Positions 50,949-60,478 of a DNA stretch of 64,000 nt are shown one piece after another. This stretch comes from Paraburkholderia rhizosphaerae. Lineage in GTDB: Bacteria; Pseudomonadota; Gammaproteobacteria; Burkholderiales; Burkholderiaceae. A model generated the notes under the pieces. That model did not search any database. It was given only the letters and a program-made list of their open reading frames with translations, and was not told the origin of the DNA. How positions within the stretch are numbered: the stretch's first letter is position 1; each line of letters opens with the position of its first letter. The stretch spans positions 124,001-188,000 of the forward strand of contig NZ_SORE01000008.1 of the NCBI RefSeq assembly GCF_004366595.1. Reading direction: 5' to 3'. The position numbers and the translations under genes are program-made.

Positions 50949-52075
50949 GGACTCACTCCCGAGACGTTCGCGACGAGGCCGTCGCGCGACAGATTGAAGT
51001 TCTGCTTGTATTCGCCGCGCTTAAGCGAATGCGTGACGGAGTTCACGTAGTAGAGCCCGTCGTACGCGATACCCGCGCCGCGTACGCCGACCATCATGCG
51101 CGAGCGCAGCACGCGGCCGTAGCGCAGCACGTCGAGCGTGCCGGTGCCGGTGATCGAATCGTTCGCCTTCAGCACGATGCCAAGCGCGCGGTTGGCGGCG
51201 TCGGCGAGCGAGAGCCCGCCTGTGCCGTCGCCGAACTCGACCTTGGCGGGCAGCGCCGGGCGCAGTCCCATCGGCGGGCGCAGCGCGCTGAGGTTCGGCA
51301 CCGGCACGGGAATCGGAATCTTGCCGGTCAGCGGATCGAGCACGGTGATCACCGTGATCTTCTTCGCGGTGCCGTCGAGGCTGAAGCTGAGCGTCTCGAC
51401 ATTGGACGCGGCGTCCATGTCGACGGTGAGCGCGGGCTGCGGATCGGGAATGCGGATATCCGGCCCGAAGTACGCGATGCTGCTGCCCGCCGCCGGCCCC
51501 GGTTCGATGTAGAACACAAAGCCGCATTGCTCGGCAAGCTGCTTCACGTACGCGAGATCGGTGCCGGATTGTGTCGGGATCTTGTCGATCGGCAGCGTGA
51601 TGTCGGGCAGCAGCGGCGGAATCACGAGCGGCGCCATGCCAAGCACCGCGTATTTGGCGAGCAACAACAGCACGCGCGCGGAGATCGGCATGCCGGGATA
51701 GCGCATGAACGGCATTTCGACCAGATCCATCATCCGGCTGAGGTCTTCGCCGGTGATGGTGAGCGTCGACTGGCCGACCGCGTTGCTCGGGCTCAATTCC
51801 TGGCGCGTGACGACGCCGTCCATGATCACGTTCGGCTGCCCGTTGACGGTGACGATCAGAATCACCCGCGTGATGATCGGATCGAAAAAGCCGGCCGGCA
51901 CGCGCGACGCGATCAGACTCGACGTGCGGCCCGCCTTGAACGTGAGCTGGAACGCGCCGAGTTGCGACGACGTGGTGACCTGCACGGCGTCGAGCGCATC
52001 CATCACGTCGGCGGGCGCGGGCGTGGCCACCGCGGGGCCGATCAGCATCGACAGATGAATGCCGCCGTTGAGCAT
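50945..52075 (-). CDS. gp27/gpD-like hub protein
   Basis: A 376-residue protein. Start 52075 is set by GGAGG and a TGATG overlap with the LysM gene. Gp27/gpD-type hub features are visible: tube-like beta domains (VQVTTSSQLGAFQLTFKAG, RVILIVTVNGQPNVIMDGVV), then the DLAYVKQLAEQCGFVFYIEPG region seen in late-control gene D and VgrG proteins, and the ending DGLYYVNSVTHSLKRGEYKQNF in pieces. It forms the trimeric hub that connects tube and spike. Confidence 0.87.
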   Translation of the reverse strand: MLNGGIHLSMLIGPAVATPAPADVMDALDAVQVTTSSQLGAFQLTFKAGRTSSLIASRVPAGFFDPIITRVILIVTVNGQPNVIMDGVVTRQELSPSNAVGQSTLTITGEDLSRMMDLVEMPFMRYPGMPISARVLLLLAKYAVLGMAPLVIPPLLPDITLPIDKIPTQSGTDLAYVKQLAEQCGFVFYIEPGPAAGSSIAYFGPDIRIPDPQPALTVDMDAASNVETLSFSLDGTAKKITVITVLDPLTGKIPIPVPVPNLSALRPPMGLRPALPAKVEFGDGTGGLSLADAANRALGIVLKANDSITGTGTLDVLRYGRVLRSRMMVGVRGAGIAYDGLYYVNSVTHSLKRGEYKQNFNLSRDGLVANVSGVSP

Positions 52076-52458
52076 CACACGCCTCCGCCGGGCGCCGGCA
52101 CGTGCTCCGGCAGCGTGATGCGCAGCACGCTGCCGATGGTGCGCGTGAGATCGGCGGGATACATCGCGCGGTTCGCGTCGCAGATGCGCCAGTATTGCAG
52201 CGGGTCGTTGAAGTACTGGAACGCCAGATTGTCGATGCGCTCGCCCTGCGCGACCGTGTGATGCTGCAACGGCGCGAAGCGCTCCGGCGGCGGCACGAAG
52301 CGGCGCGCCACGCACGCGACGGTGCGGCCGTCGGGGAGCGTCACGGTGAGCGTCGGCAGGCCGTAGTAGCGGCTGTTGGGCGCGAAGGTCTGCGGGCCCG
52401 CCGCCGAGCCTTGCAGGATCGATTCGAGGGTCTTGAGCGTGTCGGCGGCGGCGCTCAT
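52075..52458 (-). CDS. LysM-domain tail protein
   Basis: A 127-residue protein; its ATG overlaps the preceding stop (ATGA at 52455-52458). Residues ~65-120 form a LysM/tail X-like module: HHTVAQGERIDNLAFQYFND then WRICDANRAMYPADL and VLRITLPEH. In phage tails and Afp7 such modules sit at the hub and bind peptidoglycan or act structurally. Here it is a separate gene rather than fused to the tube-adaptor protein. Confidence 0.85.
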   Translation of the reverse strand: MSAAADTLKTLESILQGSAAGPQTFAPNSRYYGLPTLTVTLPDGRTVACVARRFVPPPERFAPLQHHTVAQGERIDNLAFQYFNDPLQYWRICDANRAMYPADLTRTIGSVLRITLPEHVPAPGGGV

Positions 52459-53105
52459 CCGATTTCTCCAATGCCGAGCGCGGACAGCGCGGGCGAGGGC
52501 GCTTTCGCCGACAGCCGTTCCTTCGCCTGCAGATAGTTGAGGAAGATCGCGCTGCCGCGATGCGTGAACGGCAGGTCGTCTACCGACAGCGTGCGCATGC
52601 CGAGCGAAAGCCGCGCGCGGATCGGATTGAGGGACGTGTCGAAGGCTTCTTCGGTCACGCTGAATTCCGTGATGCGCACCGGCACCACGCGCTGCGCGCT
52701 CCACACGAACAGCGTGAGCGGCGCCTCGCTCGGCGCGATTTCGAGCGTGCCCGCCTGCGCGAGCGTGTTCTGGTTGACGAGTTCCACTGAGGTCGGATTC
52801 AGCACCGATTCGAGTGCCGCGATCTGTGGATGCAGGCCCAGCGCGACGACGTCCGGGTTGCTGTCGGGGAACTCGAGCTGGTCGGTGGCGTCGAGCTCGG
52901 CGTCGAGCCGGAAGGTTTCGATCGCTGGTCCTTTGAGGCGTAGCGCTTCGGAGCGGTCGCCGCTTTCGCCGATGCCCTGAACTTGCAGCGTGCGCGTGAC
53001 CGAATCGGGGTTGTACTGCATGCTGATGACGCGCGACACCGTGCCGCTGACTGGATCGACCAGCACGATGCCCGCTTTCAGCACATGCGGTAAGGGCTGT
53101 GTCAT
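52455..53105 (-). CDS. CIS tube-adaptor protein (Afp7-like N-terminal domain)
   Basis: A 216-residue protein. ATG 53105 overlaps the stop of the eCIS-core gene (ATGA). The start KAGIVLVDPVSG and VISMQYNPDSVTRTLQVQ is the contractile injection system tube protein N-terminal signature. Later comes LTLFVWSAQRVVPVRITEFSV (in pieces) and FDTSLNPIRARLSLGMRTL. It makes the ring that joins hub and tube. The LysM part that follows in Afp7 is encoded by the next gene. Confidence 0.85.
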   Translation of the reverse strand: MTQPLPHVLKAGIVLVDPVSGTVSRVISMQYNPDSVTRTLQVQGIGESGDRSEALRLKGPAIETFRLDAELDATDQLEFPDSNPDVVALGLHPQIAALESVLNPTSVELVNQNTLAQAGTLEIAPSEAPLTLFVWSAQRVVPVRITEFSVTEEAFDTSLNPIRARLSLGMRTLSVDDLPFTHRGSAIFLNYLQAKERLSAKAPSPALSALGIGEIG

Positions 53106-56100
53106 TGCGGTTTCTCCTTTTTGTCCTGATCGCTCGCCTTGAAGACGTCGTCGATGAGCCGTCCGGGGTTAATGTCGGGCTTTGTGATCTCGATGTCGGA
53201 CGGGCTCGGAATTTCGAAGCTCTTGTCCGAGCTGTACTTGAGCTTCTTTTTGAGCTTGACGCCGAGTTGCAGACCCGTGTCGAACTTTTTCTGCGCGAGC
53301 GTCCAGCGATACTCCGTGCCGACCTTGAACGGACCGAAGCCCGCGGATGCGTGCACCGAGGCCTCCAGCGCAAGCAGGATCGCGAGTCCGATCGACGCGG
53401 AGAAATCGGCTTCGGCCCAGTAGCGTGCGTCCGCGTAGTTGAGTTCCACAGTGGACGACACGTCGCCGTTCAGCAGCGCGCTCGCGCTGACCGTGAGTCC
53501 GCCTCCGACTTCGGCCACATACGCTTTGAGCACGATGGAGCCGGTAACCGAACCCTTGATTTCGGCGGAAGCGCCGATCCACAACTGGCCACTCGCCTTG
53601 AAGACGAGATTCGGGTTCTCCTCGAGCGGGTTCAGTTTGACTTCGGCCTCGGCGTTGCGAATCTCACCGGGACCTATTTTGTAACCCGCTTCCAGACCAC
53701 CCTCGATCCGCGCGTTGACGCCCACGCCCGCGATGTTGGCGCCCGGAATCGGGATATCGACTTTGGCGGTGAAGATGTTGGCGTGGTGTCCGAAGGCGTC
53801 GAACAGTTTGATCGGCTTGGTGAAAGCAACCTTGCCCGTCACGCGCACCACTTCGTGCTCGTCGAGCTCCACGCCCGCGGTCGCCTCCAGCCCTTCCTTG
53901 ATCTGGATCGTCAGCTGGCCGCTGCCTGTGAAACGTTCGTCTGGCGTCAGCTTTACGTCGAGCTTGCCTTTGACGCGCTCGTGTTCGATCTTCACCTGGC
54001 CTGCGCCGGAAAATTTTTCGTCGCGATACCTGAGATCGATGCTGCCGTCGAATTTTTTGTACTTGAAGCCAATACCCTTCAGATCACCCGACAGATGTTC
54101 ACCGTCGTACTCGATGTCCAGCCTGACCGAGTGCAGGCGCGGCACGTCGAAGGTCGCGCCGCCCCTGAAAATCCAGCGTCCGCCCTTATTGACGAGAGCA
54201 AGCGTGGCGTCGCTGGCATGCGGCAGGTTCAGATTCACGCTGCCTTGCGCGTCAACCGCGAAGCCGCTCTTGCCATCGTTGCGAAAGCTCACTGACGCCT
54301 TGCCACCGGTCACGAATTTAAGTTTTTTCTTGAGATCGTCGACGTTGAGTTCCGCCTTGCCCGACCAGCCCTGAGCCTTGCTGTAGTCGACGTGGCCGTT
54401 GGCCGATTCGACACCGGGCAGATACGCGCGAAGGTCGCCGCCGAAGAGAAAGCCGTTGGCGTCGGCCTTCGCGTTGAGCGACAGGTCAAGCAGCTTTCTG
54501 TTGGCCCGCGTGTAGGACATCGCGAGTCCACCGCTGGCTTCGAGCTTCGGCAGGAAGGCGAACTTCACGTCCGAGCGGTCAATCGCGAGGCCCGGCACCG
54601 GCAGCTTCATCTCTTTCGGATCGAGTCCCTTCGTGATCCACAGCTTGCCCGCTTCGTATTCGAAGCCGAGTTTGCCGAGGAAGGGAATAGTCGGGCTCAG
54701 GTTGCCCGCGAAGTCAGCGCCATCCTCGCCGGGCTTGATGCTCGTGATTTCGCCTGGCGACATCCCCTTGAATTCGATGCGAATGCCCTTGGCTTTCTTC
54801 GGTAACGCGAGTTCGAGCGTGTTGTCGGGCTTGACCGGAAACTCGATCTTGTCGATACCCTTGAGATTTTTGATTTCATCGCTCACCTCGAAGGTCATCG
54901 TGTCCGGCTGGGCAGCGGCCGGTTTGCTCCTGGCGCCTTTTCTGGCCGCCGGATGCGCGAGAGTTTTCGCCCGAAAGCTCTTGATGAAGCCGGCGGCCTT
55001 CACGTTTTCACCGGTGTCGAGCGCGACGGGCGGCGCATCGGGCTTGTCCCTGAACGATTGCGGCACCTTGAAGTCGACGCTGATCCTGTCGCTGGCCTTG
55101 ACGGTGTAGGTCGCGGTTTGCTCCGGCACGGCCGCAGCCGCGCTGCCTTTGCCGTTCATCGCGCAGTCTTCGATTGCGAGACAACTCGACGCGGGCGTGA
55201 CCACGCCTTGAGCGTCCTTGCCCTTGTCGCAGGTTTCTTTGCCGACCACGCCGCTCGTCTTGCACGGTGTATCGGGCGAGTCGCCCATCTGTGCGCCGGT
55301 GAAAATCATGCGGATGCGGGTGACGTCCTTGTCCTTGTACGCATTCCTGACGCGATACTCGACGATCTTCTGGGCGATGCGATACACCTGATTCTTCAGC
55401 GTCGATCCCGAGGATCGATTCGGACAGCTGTCGAGCACCTGAAAATTCGGCGCGTCGTCCTCGCCGCCGAGTTGCAACTCCACGATGTGATCGAGGTCGC
55501 ACGGCTTCGGCACGTTGTTCACGTTGCGATTCGGGAAAGTCGTCGCGCCGCCGGCGTTCGCCCAGTTCTGGTCCGCGTTCGCGCTGGTCCAGCCGACTTG
55601 CTGGAGCCATTTCTCCCGTCTGCGTTCGGAACCTGTCTCGTTGCGCTCGTTGACGTTGTGCGGCTTTGGCTTGAGTTCGACGGTTGACGACAGTTTCCCG
55701 GGCGGCGACGTGCGTGCCTGATAGATGGGAAGGACTCGCTGCCCCTTTGCGATCGGGATGTACAGCGGTTTGATCTGATAGGGAATCGCACCATCCTCGA
55801 TCGTTCCGGGATCGCGGGTGACGGTGTATTCCAGGCCGGACAGACGCGACAGGTCATCGACCTTGATCTTCTCGTCCTTTAGCTCGGGGGCGGATTCTCG
55901 CGCGATCGTGTTCGCCGGCGCCGTGCTCAACGGCGCGACCACGCCGGCCGCGTCCTGTCTGCGCATCGGCATCGATGCGGCCGTCGCATGCAGCGGCGCC
56001 GCGCCCTGTTGCGCGACGTGCGCCAGTTCATGCGCGAGCAGACGCCGCCCCGATTCCGTGGCCGGATGATATTCGCCGCTCGCGAACACGACGTGCTCGC

Positions 56101-57094
56101 CATAGGTAAACGCGCGTGCTTTCAACGCATCGGTGGCGCGCGCGCTGCGCGGCCCGGTGTGAATGCGCACCGCCGAAAAGTCGCGTCCGAAGCGCTGCTC
56201 CATGAAGCGGCGCGTCGCACTGTCGAGTGCATCGCCGCTTTCGTCGATCGTGTCCGCGACGGGCGACGGCGCTTCCGCGCGACTGTTCGCCTTGCGTTGC
56301 ACGGGCGTGGCTGCGTCCTTCTTACGCGGTTCCAACGGCGCGGGCGCTGGCGCATGAATCGACGCCGGCAGCGGGGCGGCCGGCACGAGCGCGCCGGGCG
56401 GGGCGGACTGCGCGGATGCCGATGCGGCGGGCGCCTTCGGCTTCCATCGATCAAGCTCCGCGCGCATGCGCTCGGTCTGGGCGCGATATGCCGCGGGGTC
56501 GTGCGCGGGCGGTTTGGTGGCTTTCGGTTCCCCCGACAGCGGCCCCGAAAGCGTCGCGCCGACATAGGTCGGCGCGCTCACCGGTCCTTCATAACGCAAA
56601 CCCGCGCGCAGGCCACTCTGGCCGAGCGGCACGGCCGGCGGCTGAAATGGCAACGGCTGGCGCGCCGACGCGAGCCCGGCCACCGCGCCGCCGGCGATCA
56701 CGCCCGCTGCTGCCGCGCCCGCCGGATGCGATAGCGCGCGCTTGCCCTGTTCCTCGCCTTTAGCGATGAGCTGTTGCCCCACCGGTGTTTGCGCGAGCGC
56801 TTCGCCAACCGTGCCGGCATCGGCCGGCTTGGCGCGCGGCTCGTCGTGCGGCGCGGCGTCGCTCGGATCGCGCTGGAATTGCCCTGCGGCCGGATTCAGC
56901 GCCGGTAGGGCGGCACGGTTCATTACGGCGTCGGCGGCGCGGTCGGCTTCGTATTCGAGCGGATCGCCGGGCTGCGACACGCGCGCCTTGTGCTGGCAAT
57001 ACGGACACTCGTCGTGGTCCGCGCCCTGCGCCTTGCGCGCAATGACCGGTTGCGCGGTGCGCGCACGCGCGGCAACCATCGCGCGCCGGCTCAC
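53102..57094 (-). CDS. eCIS-core (DUF4157) protein with HNH-like motif and long beta-rich C-terminal region
   Basis: A 1330-residue protein, far larger than stand-alone DUF4157 proteins. GTG 57094 overlaps the previous stop as GTGA with GGGAG upstream; ATG 57079 is an alternative. Residues ~25-60 carry a CPYC pair and GDPLEYEADRAADAVM; ~300-370 is the eCIS-core metallopeptidase-like domain with HELAH at ~355-359 (RRLLAHELAHVAQQG). Around 485-580 stands CDLDHIVELQLGGEDDAPNF with CPNRSSGSTLKNQV, reminiscent of HNH nucleases. From ~830 to the end, alternating strand repeats (VKGKLDVKLTPDERFTGSGQ, LTIQIKEGLEATAGVELDE) suggest a long beta-sheet or helix. Likely a loaded effector or particle-associated toxin; not proven. 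Confidence 0.8.
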   Translation of the reverse strand: MSRRAMVAARARTAQPVIARKAQGADHDECPYCQHKARVSQPGDPLEYEADRAADAVMNRAALPALNPAAGQFQRDPSDAAPHDEPRAKPADAGTVGEALAQTPVGQQLIAKGEEQGKRALSHPAGAAAAGVIAGGAVAGLASARQPLPFQPPAVPLGQSGLRAGLRYEGPVSAPTYVGATLSGPLSGEPKATKPPAHDPAAYRAQTERMRAELDRWKPKAPAASASAQSAPPGALVPAAPLPASIHAPAPAPLEPRKKDAATPVQRKANSRAEAPSPVADTIDESGDALDSATRRFMEQRFGRDFSAVRIHTGPRSARATDALKARAFTYGEHVVFASGEYHPATESGRRLLAHELAHVAQQGAAPLHATAASMPMRRQDAAGVVAPLSTAPANTIARESAPELKDEKIKVDDLSRLSGLEYTVTRDPGTIEDGAIPYQIKPLYIPIAKGQRVLPIYQARTSPPGKLSSTVELKPKPHNVNERNETGSERRREKWLQQVGWTSANADQNWANAGGATTFPNRNVNNVPKPCDLDHIVELQLGGEDDAPNFQVLDSCPNRSSGSTLKNQVYRIAQKIVEYRVRNAYKDKDVTRIRMIFTGAQMGDSPDTPCKTSGVVGKETCDKGKDAQGVVTPASSCLAIEDCAMNGKGSAAAAVPEQTATYTVKASDRISVDFKVPQSFRDKPDAPPVALDTGENVKAAGFIKSFRAKTLAHPAARKGARSKPAAAQPDTMTFEVSDEIKNLKGIDKIEFPVKPDNTLELALPKKAKGIRIEFKGMSPGEITSIKPGEDGADFAGNLSPTIPFLGKLGFEYEAGKLWITKGLDPKEMKLPVPGLAIDRSDVKFAFLPKLEASGGLAMSYTRANRKLLDLSLNAKADANGFLFGGDLRAYLPGVESANGHVDYSKAQGWSGKAELNVDDLKKKLKFVTGGKASVSFRNDGKSGFAVDAQGSVNLNLPHASDATLALVNKGGRWIFRGGATFDVPRLHSVRLDIEYDGEHLSGDLKGIGFKYKKFDGSIDLRYRDEKFSGAGQVKIEHERVKGKLDVKLTPDERFTGSGQLTIQIKEGLEATAGVELDEHEVVRVTGKVAFTKPIKLFDAFGHHANIFTAKVDIPIPGANIAGVGVNARIEGGLEAGYKIGPGEIRNAEAEVKLNPLEENPNLVFKASGQLWIGASAEIKGSVTGSIVLKAYVAEVGGGLTVSASALLNGDVSSTVELNYADARYWAEADFSASIGLAILLALEASVHASAGFGPFKVGTEYRWTLAQKKFDTGLQLGVKLKKKLKYSSDKSFEIPSPSDIEITKPDINPGRLIDDVFKASDQDKKEKPQ

Positions 57095-57375
57095 GACGCG
57101 CTCCCGAGCAACGCATCGGCGAGCGCGCGAGCCAGTTGCGCCGGGTGCGGTGGTTGCAGCGATTGCGAAGCTTGCAGTGAGCGCGGCCACTCCGGCCATC
57201 GTAGCGATTGCGCGCCCCGAACATGGGCCCGCAGTACCGCGATGCGCGCATTGCGCCACCCGGCCGACGCCGCGCGCGCCCGCAGTTCGCCCTCGAGGCG
57301 CGCAAGCACTTCGCGCGCGGTGCGCTCATCGACGCCAGACAGGCACAACCGGTCGATATGGATATGCACGTTCAT
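57091..57375 (-). CDS. Small unknown eCIS protein
   Basis: A 94-residue protein starting at ATG 57375, which overlaps the ATPase stop (ATGA), and overlapping the eCIS-core start at its end. It begins with a strand (MNVHIHIDRLCLSG) and is then mostly helical (VLARLEGELRARAASAGW, PAQLARALADALL). No family recognised. Wedged between ATPase and eCIS-core genes, it may be an assembly or cargo-loading chaperone. Confidence 0.75.
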   Translation of the reverse strand: MNVHIHIDRLCLSGVDERTAREVLARLEGELRARAASAGWRNARIAVLRAHVRGAQSLRWPEWPRSLQASQSLQPPHPAQLARALADALLGSAS

Positions 57376-59234
57376 CGCGTACCGTCCTGGCGATCGTCGC
57401 GCAGCCAGCTTTCCTGCCACGGCTTGTCGAGCTTCTGGCACTCGGCGCGCGCGGCCGCGACCACATGCTCGAGCCGCACTGCGCCGCCTTGATGCACGGC
57501 GCGGCACGCCGCCGACCACGCAATGCCCGCGATATGCCCGCCCGCTAGCGGCGCGCGCGCAAGCCGCGCGAAATCGAGCCCGGCAAGCGGCATATCGGGT
57601 GGAAAGGCGCGCTTCCAGATGTCGACGCGCGCGTCCAGCGCGGGAAACGGAAATCGCACGACGAACGCGAGGCGACGCAGAAACGCGGCGTCCAGCGACT
57701 GATCCAGATTACTAGTGAGAATCGCGACGCCATTGAAGGTCTCGACCCGTTGCAGCAGATACGCGATCTCGAGATTCGCGTAGCGATCGTGACTGTCCTT
57801 CACTTCGGATCGCTTGCCGAACAGCGCATCGGCTTCGTCGAATAGCAGCACCGCGCCGCCTGCATCGGCGGCATCGAACACGCGCGCGAGATTCTTCTCC
57901 GTTTCGCCGATGTACTTGCTCACCAGCTTCGACAAGTCCACGCGATACAGATCGTGTCCGATTGCCGACGCGACGATGCGCGCGGCGAGCGTCTTGCCGG
58001 TGCCCGGCGGTCCGGCGAACAGCGCGGCAAGACCGTTGCCGCGTCCCTGACGGTTGGCGAATCCCCATCCTTCGCCGACCACCACGCGCGCCGCCGCGTG
58101 CATCGCGAGATCGCGCAATTGCGCGGTCTGCGCGGCGGGTAGCACGAGATCGTCCCAGGTCCCATGCGTGCCGATGCGCTCGCCCAGTCCCGCCATGCCG
58201 GCCTGCGTGAGCGCGCGGCACGCTTCGTGAGCGGTGGCCTCGTCGTGCGGGTCGAGCGCGAGATGCTCGGGCGCGCAGCGGTACTCGGCCGCGAGCCGCG
58301 TCGCGCTGTCTTCCGGCATCGCGGGATGACTCGCGCGCCAGCGCGCGATGCGCGTGCCGAGGTCGTCGTCGGGCAGGCGGATCAGCGCATGACGGCGGCA
58401 TTCGAGATGCACCGGGGGAGCATCCGCGCAGACCACACAGGCGGCGAGCCGCTCCAGTGCGCGTGTCCAGCGTGCCGGCCATTCGTCGCCTTCGATCAGC
58501 AGGATGCGCGGCGCCAGCGCCGTTTCGCGTTGCCAGCGGCGCACGAATCCGGTGGGATCGGGTTCCATCTGCGCGGCGTCCGGCACGACAAAACGTAACG
58601 CCTGCGCGTGCAGCAGCGCGGCAGCGCCGAGCACGTGCGCATAGCGACCCTGCGCATTCGCGCCCGACAGAATCACGAGTGGATCGTCGTGCGCGGCGAG
58701 CGCGCGCGCCAATGCATGCGCGATTTCCGCACGTACCGGCTGACGCGCCGCAGTTTCGGGAACCGGCATTAACCACGGCACGAGCCACGCGTCGAGCGCG
58801 TCGTGATCCTGCAACGCGAAGATCAGACGTTCGTCGGCGTAGAACGGACGCCACATCAATGGGCCTTCGCCGGCGAAATGCAGCAGCTCGAATGCGCGCA
58901 GCGGCGCATCGGGCGCGAGCGCGGCGAGCTCGGGCGGCCCGAACAGTTGCACGGCGAGCGCGAGCGTCGGCCACGGACGGCGCGCGTCGCGGTGGACCAG
59001 CAGTTGCGCGATCTCGCCGTCGAGATCGGGCGCGCAGGCGAGCAGCAATAGCGCGCGCGCGAACGGCGTGAGACCAAAACGCTCGGCAATATCGTCGAGC
59101 GGCGAACGCGTGTCGATGTGCGACGGCGCAGGCGCGGCAGGCGGTGCATCGCCGCGCAGCAACGCCTTCAGGTATTCGAGTTCGACGCCGAGACCCGTCG
59201 AAGCATGGCCGATTTCCTCCGCCAGCGCGCTCAT
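57372..59234 (-). CDS. AAA+ ATPase (Afp15/Cis15-like)
   Basis: A 620-residue cytoplasmic ATPase. The N-terminal ~380 residues are helical and variable, typical of the eCIS ATPase. The AAA module has Walker A FAGPPGTGKT (~404-413), Walker B AVLLFDEADALFGKR (~465), sensor 1 TSNLDQSLDAAFLRRLAF with the Arg finger (~510). An AAA ATPase of this kind is one of the defining eCIS genes and is absent from ordinary phage tails and from T6SS (which uses ClpV, a two-ring protein). Its exact role (assembly or cargo loading) is unsettled. ATG 59234 overlaps the DUF4255 stop. Confidence 0.9.
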   Translation of the reverse strand: MSALAEEIGHASTGLGVELEYLKALLRGDAPPAAPAPSHIDTRSPLDDIAERFGLTPFARALLLLACAPDLDGEIAQLLVHRDARRPWPTLALAVQLFGPPELAALAPDAPLRAFELLHFAGEGPLMWRPFYADERLIFALQDHDALDAWLVPWLMPVPETAARQPVRAEIAHALARALAAHDDPLVILSGANAQGRYAHVLGAAALLHAQALRFVVPDAAQMEPDPTGFVRRWQRETALAPRILLIEGDEWPARWTRALERLAACVVCADAPPVHLECRRHALIRLPDDDLGTRIARWRASHPAMPEDSATRLAAEYRCAPEHLALDPHDEATAHEACRALTQAGMAGLGERIGTHGTWDDLVLPAAQTAQLRDLAMHAAARVVVGEGWGFANRQGRGNGLAALFAGPPGTGKTLAARIVASAIGHDLYRVDLSKLVSKYIGETEKNLARVFDAADAGGAVLLFDEADALFGKRSEVKDSHDRYANLEIAYLLQRVETFNGVAILTSNLDQSLDAAFLRRLAFVVRFPFPALDARVDIWKRAFPPDMPLAGLDFARLARAPLAGGHIAGIAWSAACRAVHQGGAVRLEHVVAAARAECQKLDKPWQESWLRDDRQDGTR

Positions 59235-60478
59235 GACTTGATCTCCAGCATGGTCAACGGATCCAGCTTCGACTCCGCGCCGTCGACGCGGATGCGCAAC
59301 GGCACCTTACCTGTCGCGGCGGTCTTCGGCACGGTAAAGGTGATACTCGTGGTGGTTGCCGTGCCGACCGGCGGGGCCGGGCGCGGCGGGACGACGAGCG
59401 CGGTGTCGCCCAGCAGGATCTGCACGTCCTGGTCGAAGCCGACCGGCGGATTCACATCGACTGTCACGAGTGCGCCTTGTTGCGCGCTATTGGGCACGTT
59501 GGCGAGCTTCGGAATCAACATGAAGGCCACCGTGTTCGACTGCGGGCCGGGACGCTCGCCGACCGCGGGGTCCTTGTCCTTGAAACTTACGCCCTGGTTT
59601 ACGCTTGCCGTGTTGATGCCTGCACGCAGCGTGTGCGGCACGAGCATCTGCAATTGCAGGGATGTCGCGCCGGGTTGTATCGGCACTTCGACGGACGACA
59701 GCCGCACGTGCGTTGCAGCTGGCTGCCACAGTTGCGAGCCGCTGAGCGTGAGCATCTCGCCCGCTGCGAGCATCGAAGGCTGCACGTCGTCGATGGTCGG
59801 GCGCAGGAACTGCACGACCTCCAGGTTCCGGCGAACCACGGGCCGCGTCGCGCGCGTCGCCACGGTCGATTGGATCAGTACGCACGACGCGACATATGCG
59901 GCGCTGGTGCGGTACTTCGCACCGAACGCGGTCCACAGGCGTGAGATTTCCTCGGTGCTCAGCACCTCGGGCGAGAACTTCACGAGCTCGAACTGCTCGG
60001 CGAGATTCGATAGCGCGAGGGCGCTGAGATGATTGGGAATGTCCGGCACAGCGGGCGGTGGGGGCGGCGGCGGCGCGGCATTGATGCCTTTCAGCGCCTC
60101 GCGCAAGCCGTCGCGCGAGAGTTGCGGCGTGTCGTGGAGAATCTGCATTGCGTAGCCGAGCAGGATCTCCGAATGCAGCTCCTTCACGCCGTAGGCCATC
60201 AGCAGATAGTGCAGGTCGAGCGCGAGCGGCGGGTTCGAGATACGCTCGCCGGCTGCGCTGAATGACGGCAGGCCCATGTTGCGCCACGCGGCGTTTTCGG
60301 TGACCTGATAGAGAAAGAGATTGATCTGGCTGTGCGCATCGGTGCCATCGATGGCGACGCGATCCGGAGGTAGCGCGGTCACGCGCACGTCGCCGACCTG
60401 GCCCGCGTCGAGCACGCCATCGACGAGCAGGTTCTTGAGCGCCTGGGTCACGGCGGCGACGGCCAGCGCGGTGCTCAT
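59231..60478 (-). CDS. DUF4255 (Afp16-like) tail-terminator protein with IPT/TIG domain
   Basis: A 415-residue protein. N-terminal ~190 residues are the DUF4255 domain (AVAAVTQALKNLLVDGVLDA, INLFLYQVTENAAWRNMGLP, LHYLLMAYGVKELHSEILLG), the family of Afp16 that caps the tube and sets sheath length. A seven-Pro tract (PPPPPPPAVPD, ~138) and linker follow, then Ig-like/IPT modules (VQPSMLAAGEMLTLSGSQLW, LVTVDVNPPVGFDQDVQILL). The extra Ig-like C-terminus may anchor or decorate the particle end. ATG 60478 overlaps the previous stop. Confidence 0.87.
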   Translation of the reverse strand: MSTALAVAAVTQALKNLLVDGVLDAGQVGDVRVTALPPDRVAIDGTDAHSQINLFLYQVTENAAWRNMGLPSFSAAGERISNPPLALDLHYLLMAYGVKELHSEILLGYAMQILHDTPQLSRDGLREALKGINAAPPPPPPPAVPDIPNHLSALALSNLAEQFELVKFSPEVLSTEEISRLWTAFGAKYRTSAAYVASCVLIQSTVATRATRPVVRRNLEVVQFLRPTIDDVQPSMLAAGEMLTLSGSQLWQPAATHVRLSSVEVPIQPGATSLQLQMLVPHTLRAGINTASVNQGVSFKDKDPAVGERPGPQSNTVAFMLIPKLANVPNSAQQGALVTVDVNPPVGFDQDVQILLGDTALVVPPRPAPPVGTATTTSITFTVPKTAATGKVPLRIRVDGAESKLDPLTMLEIKS

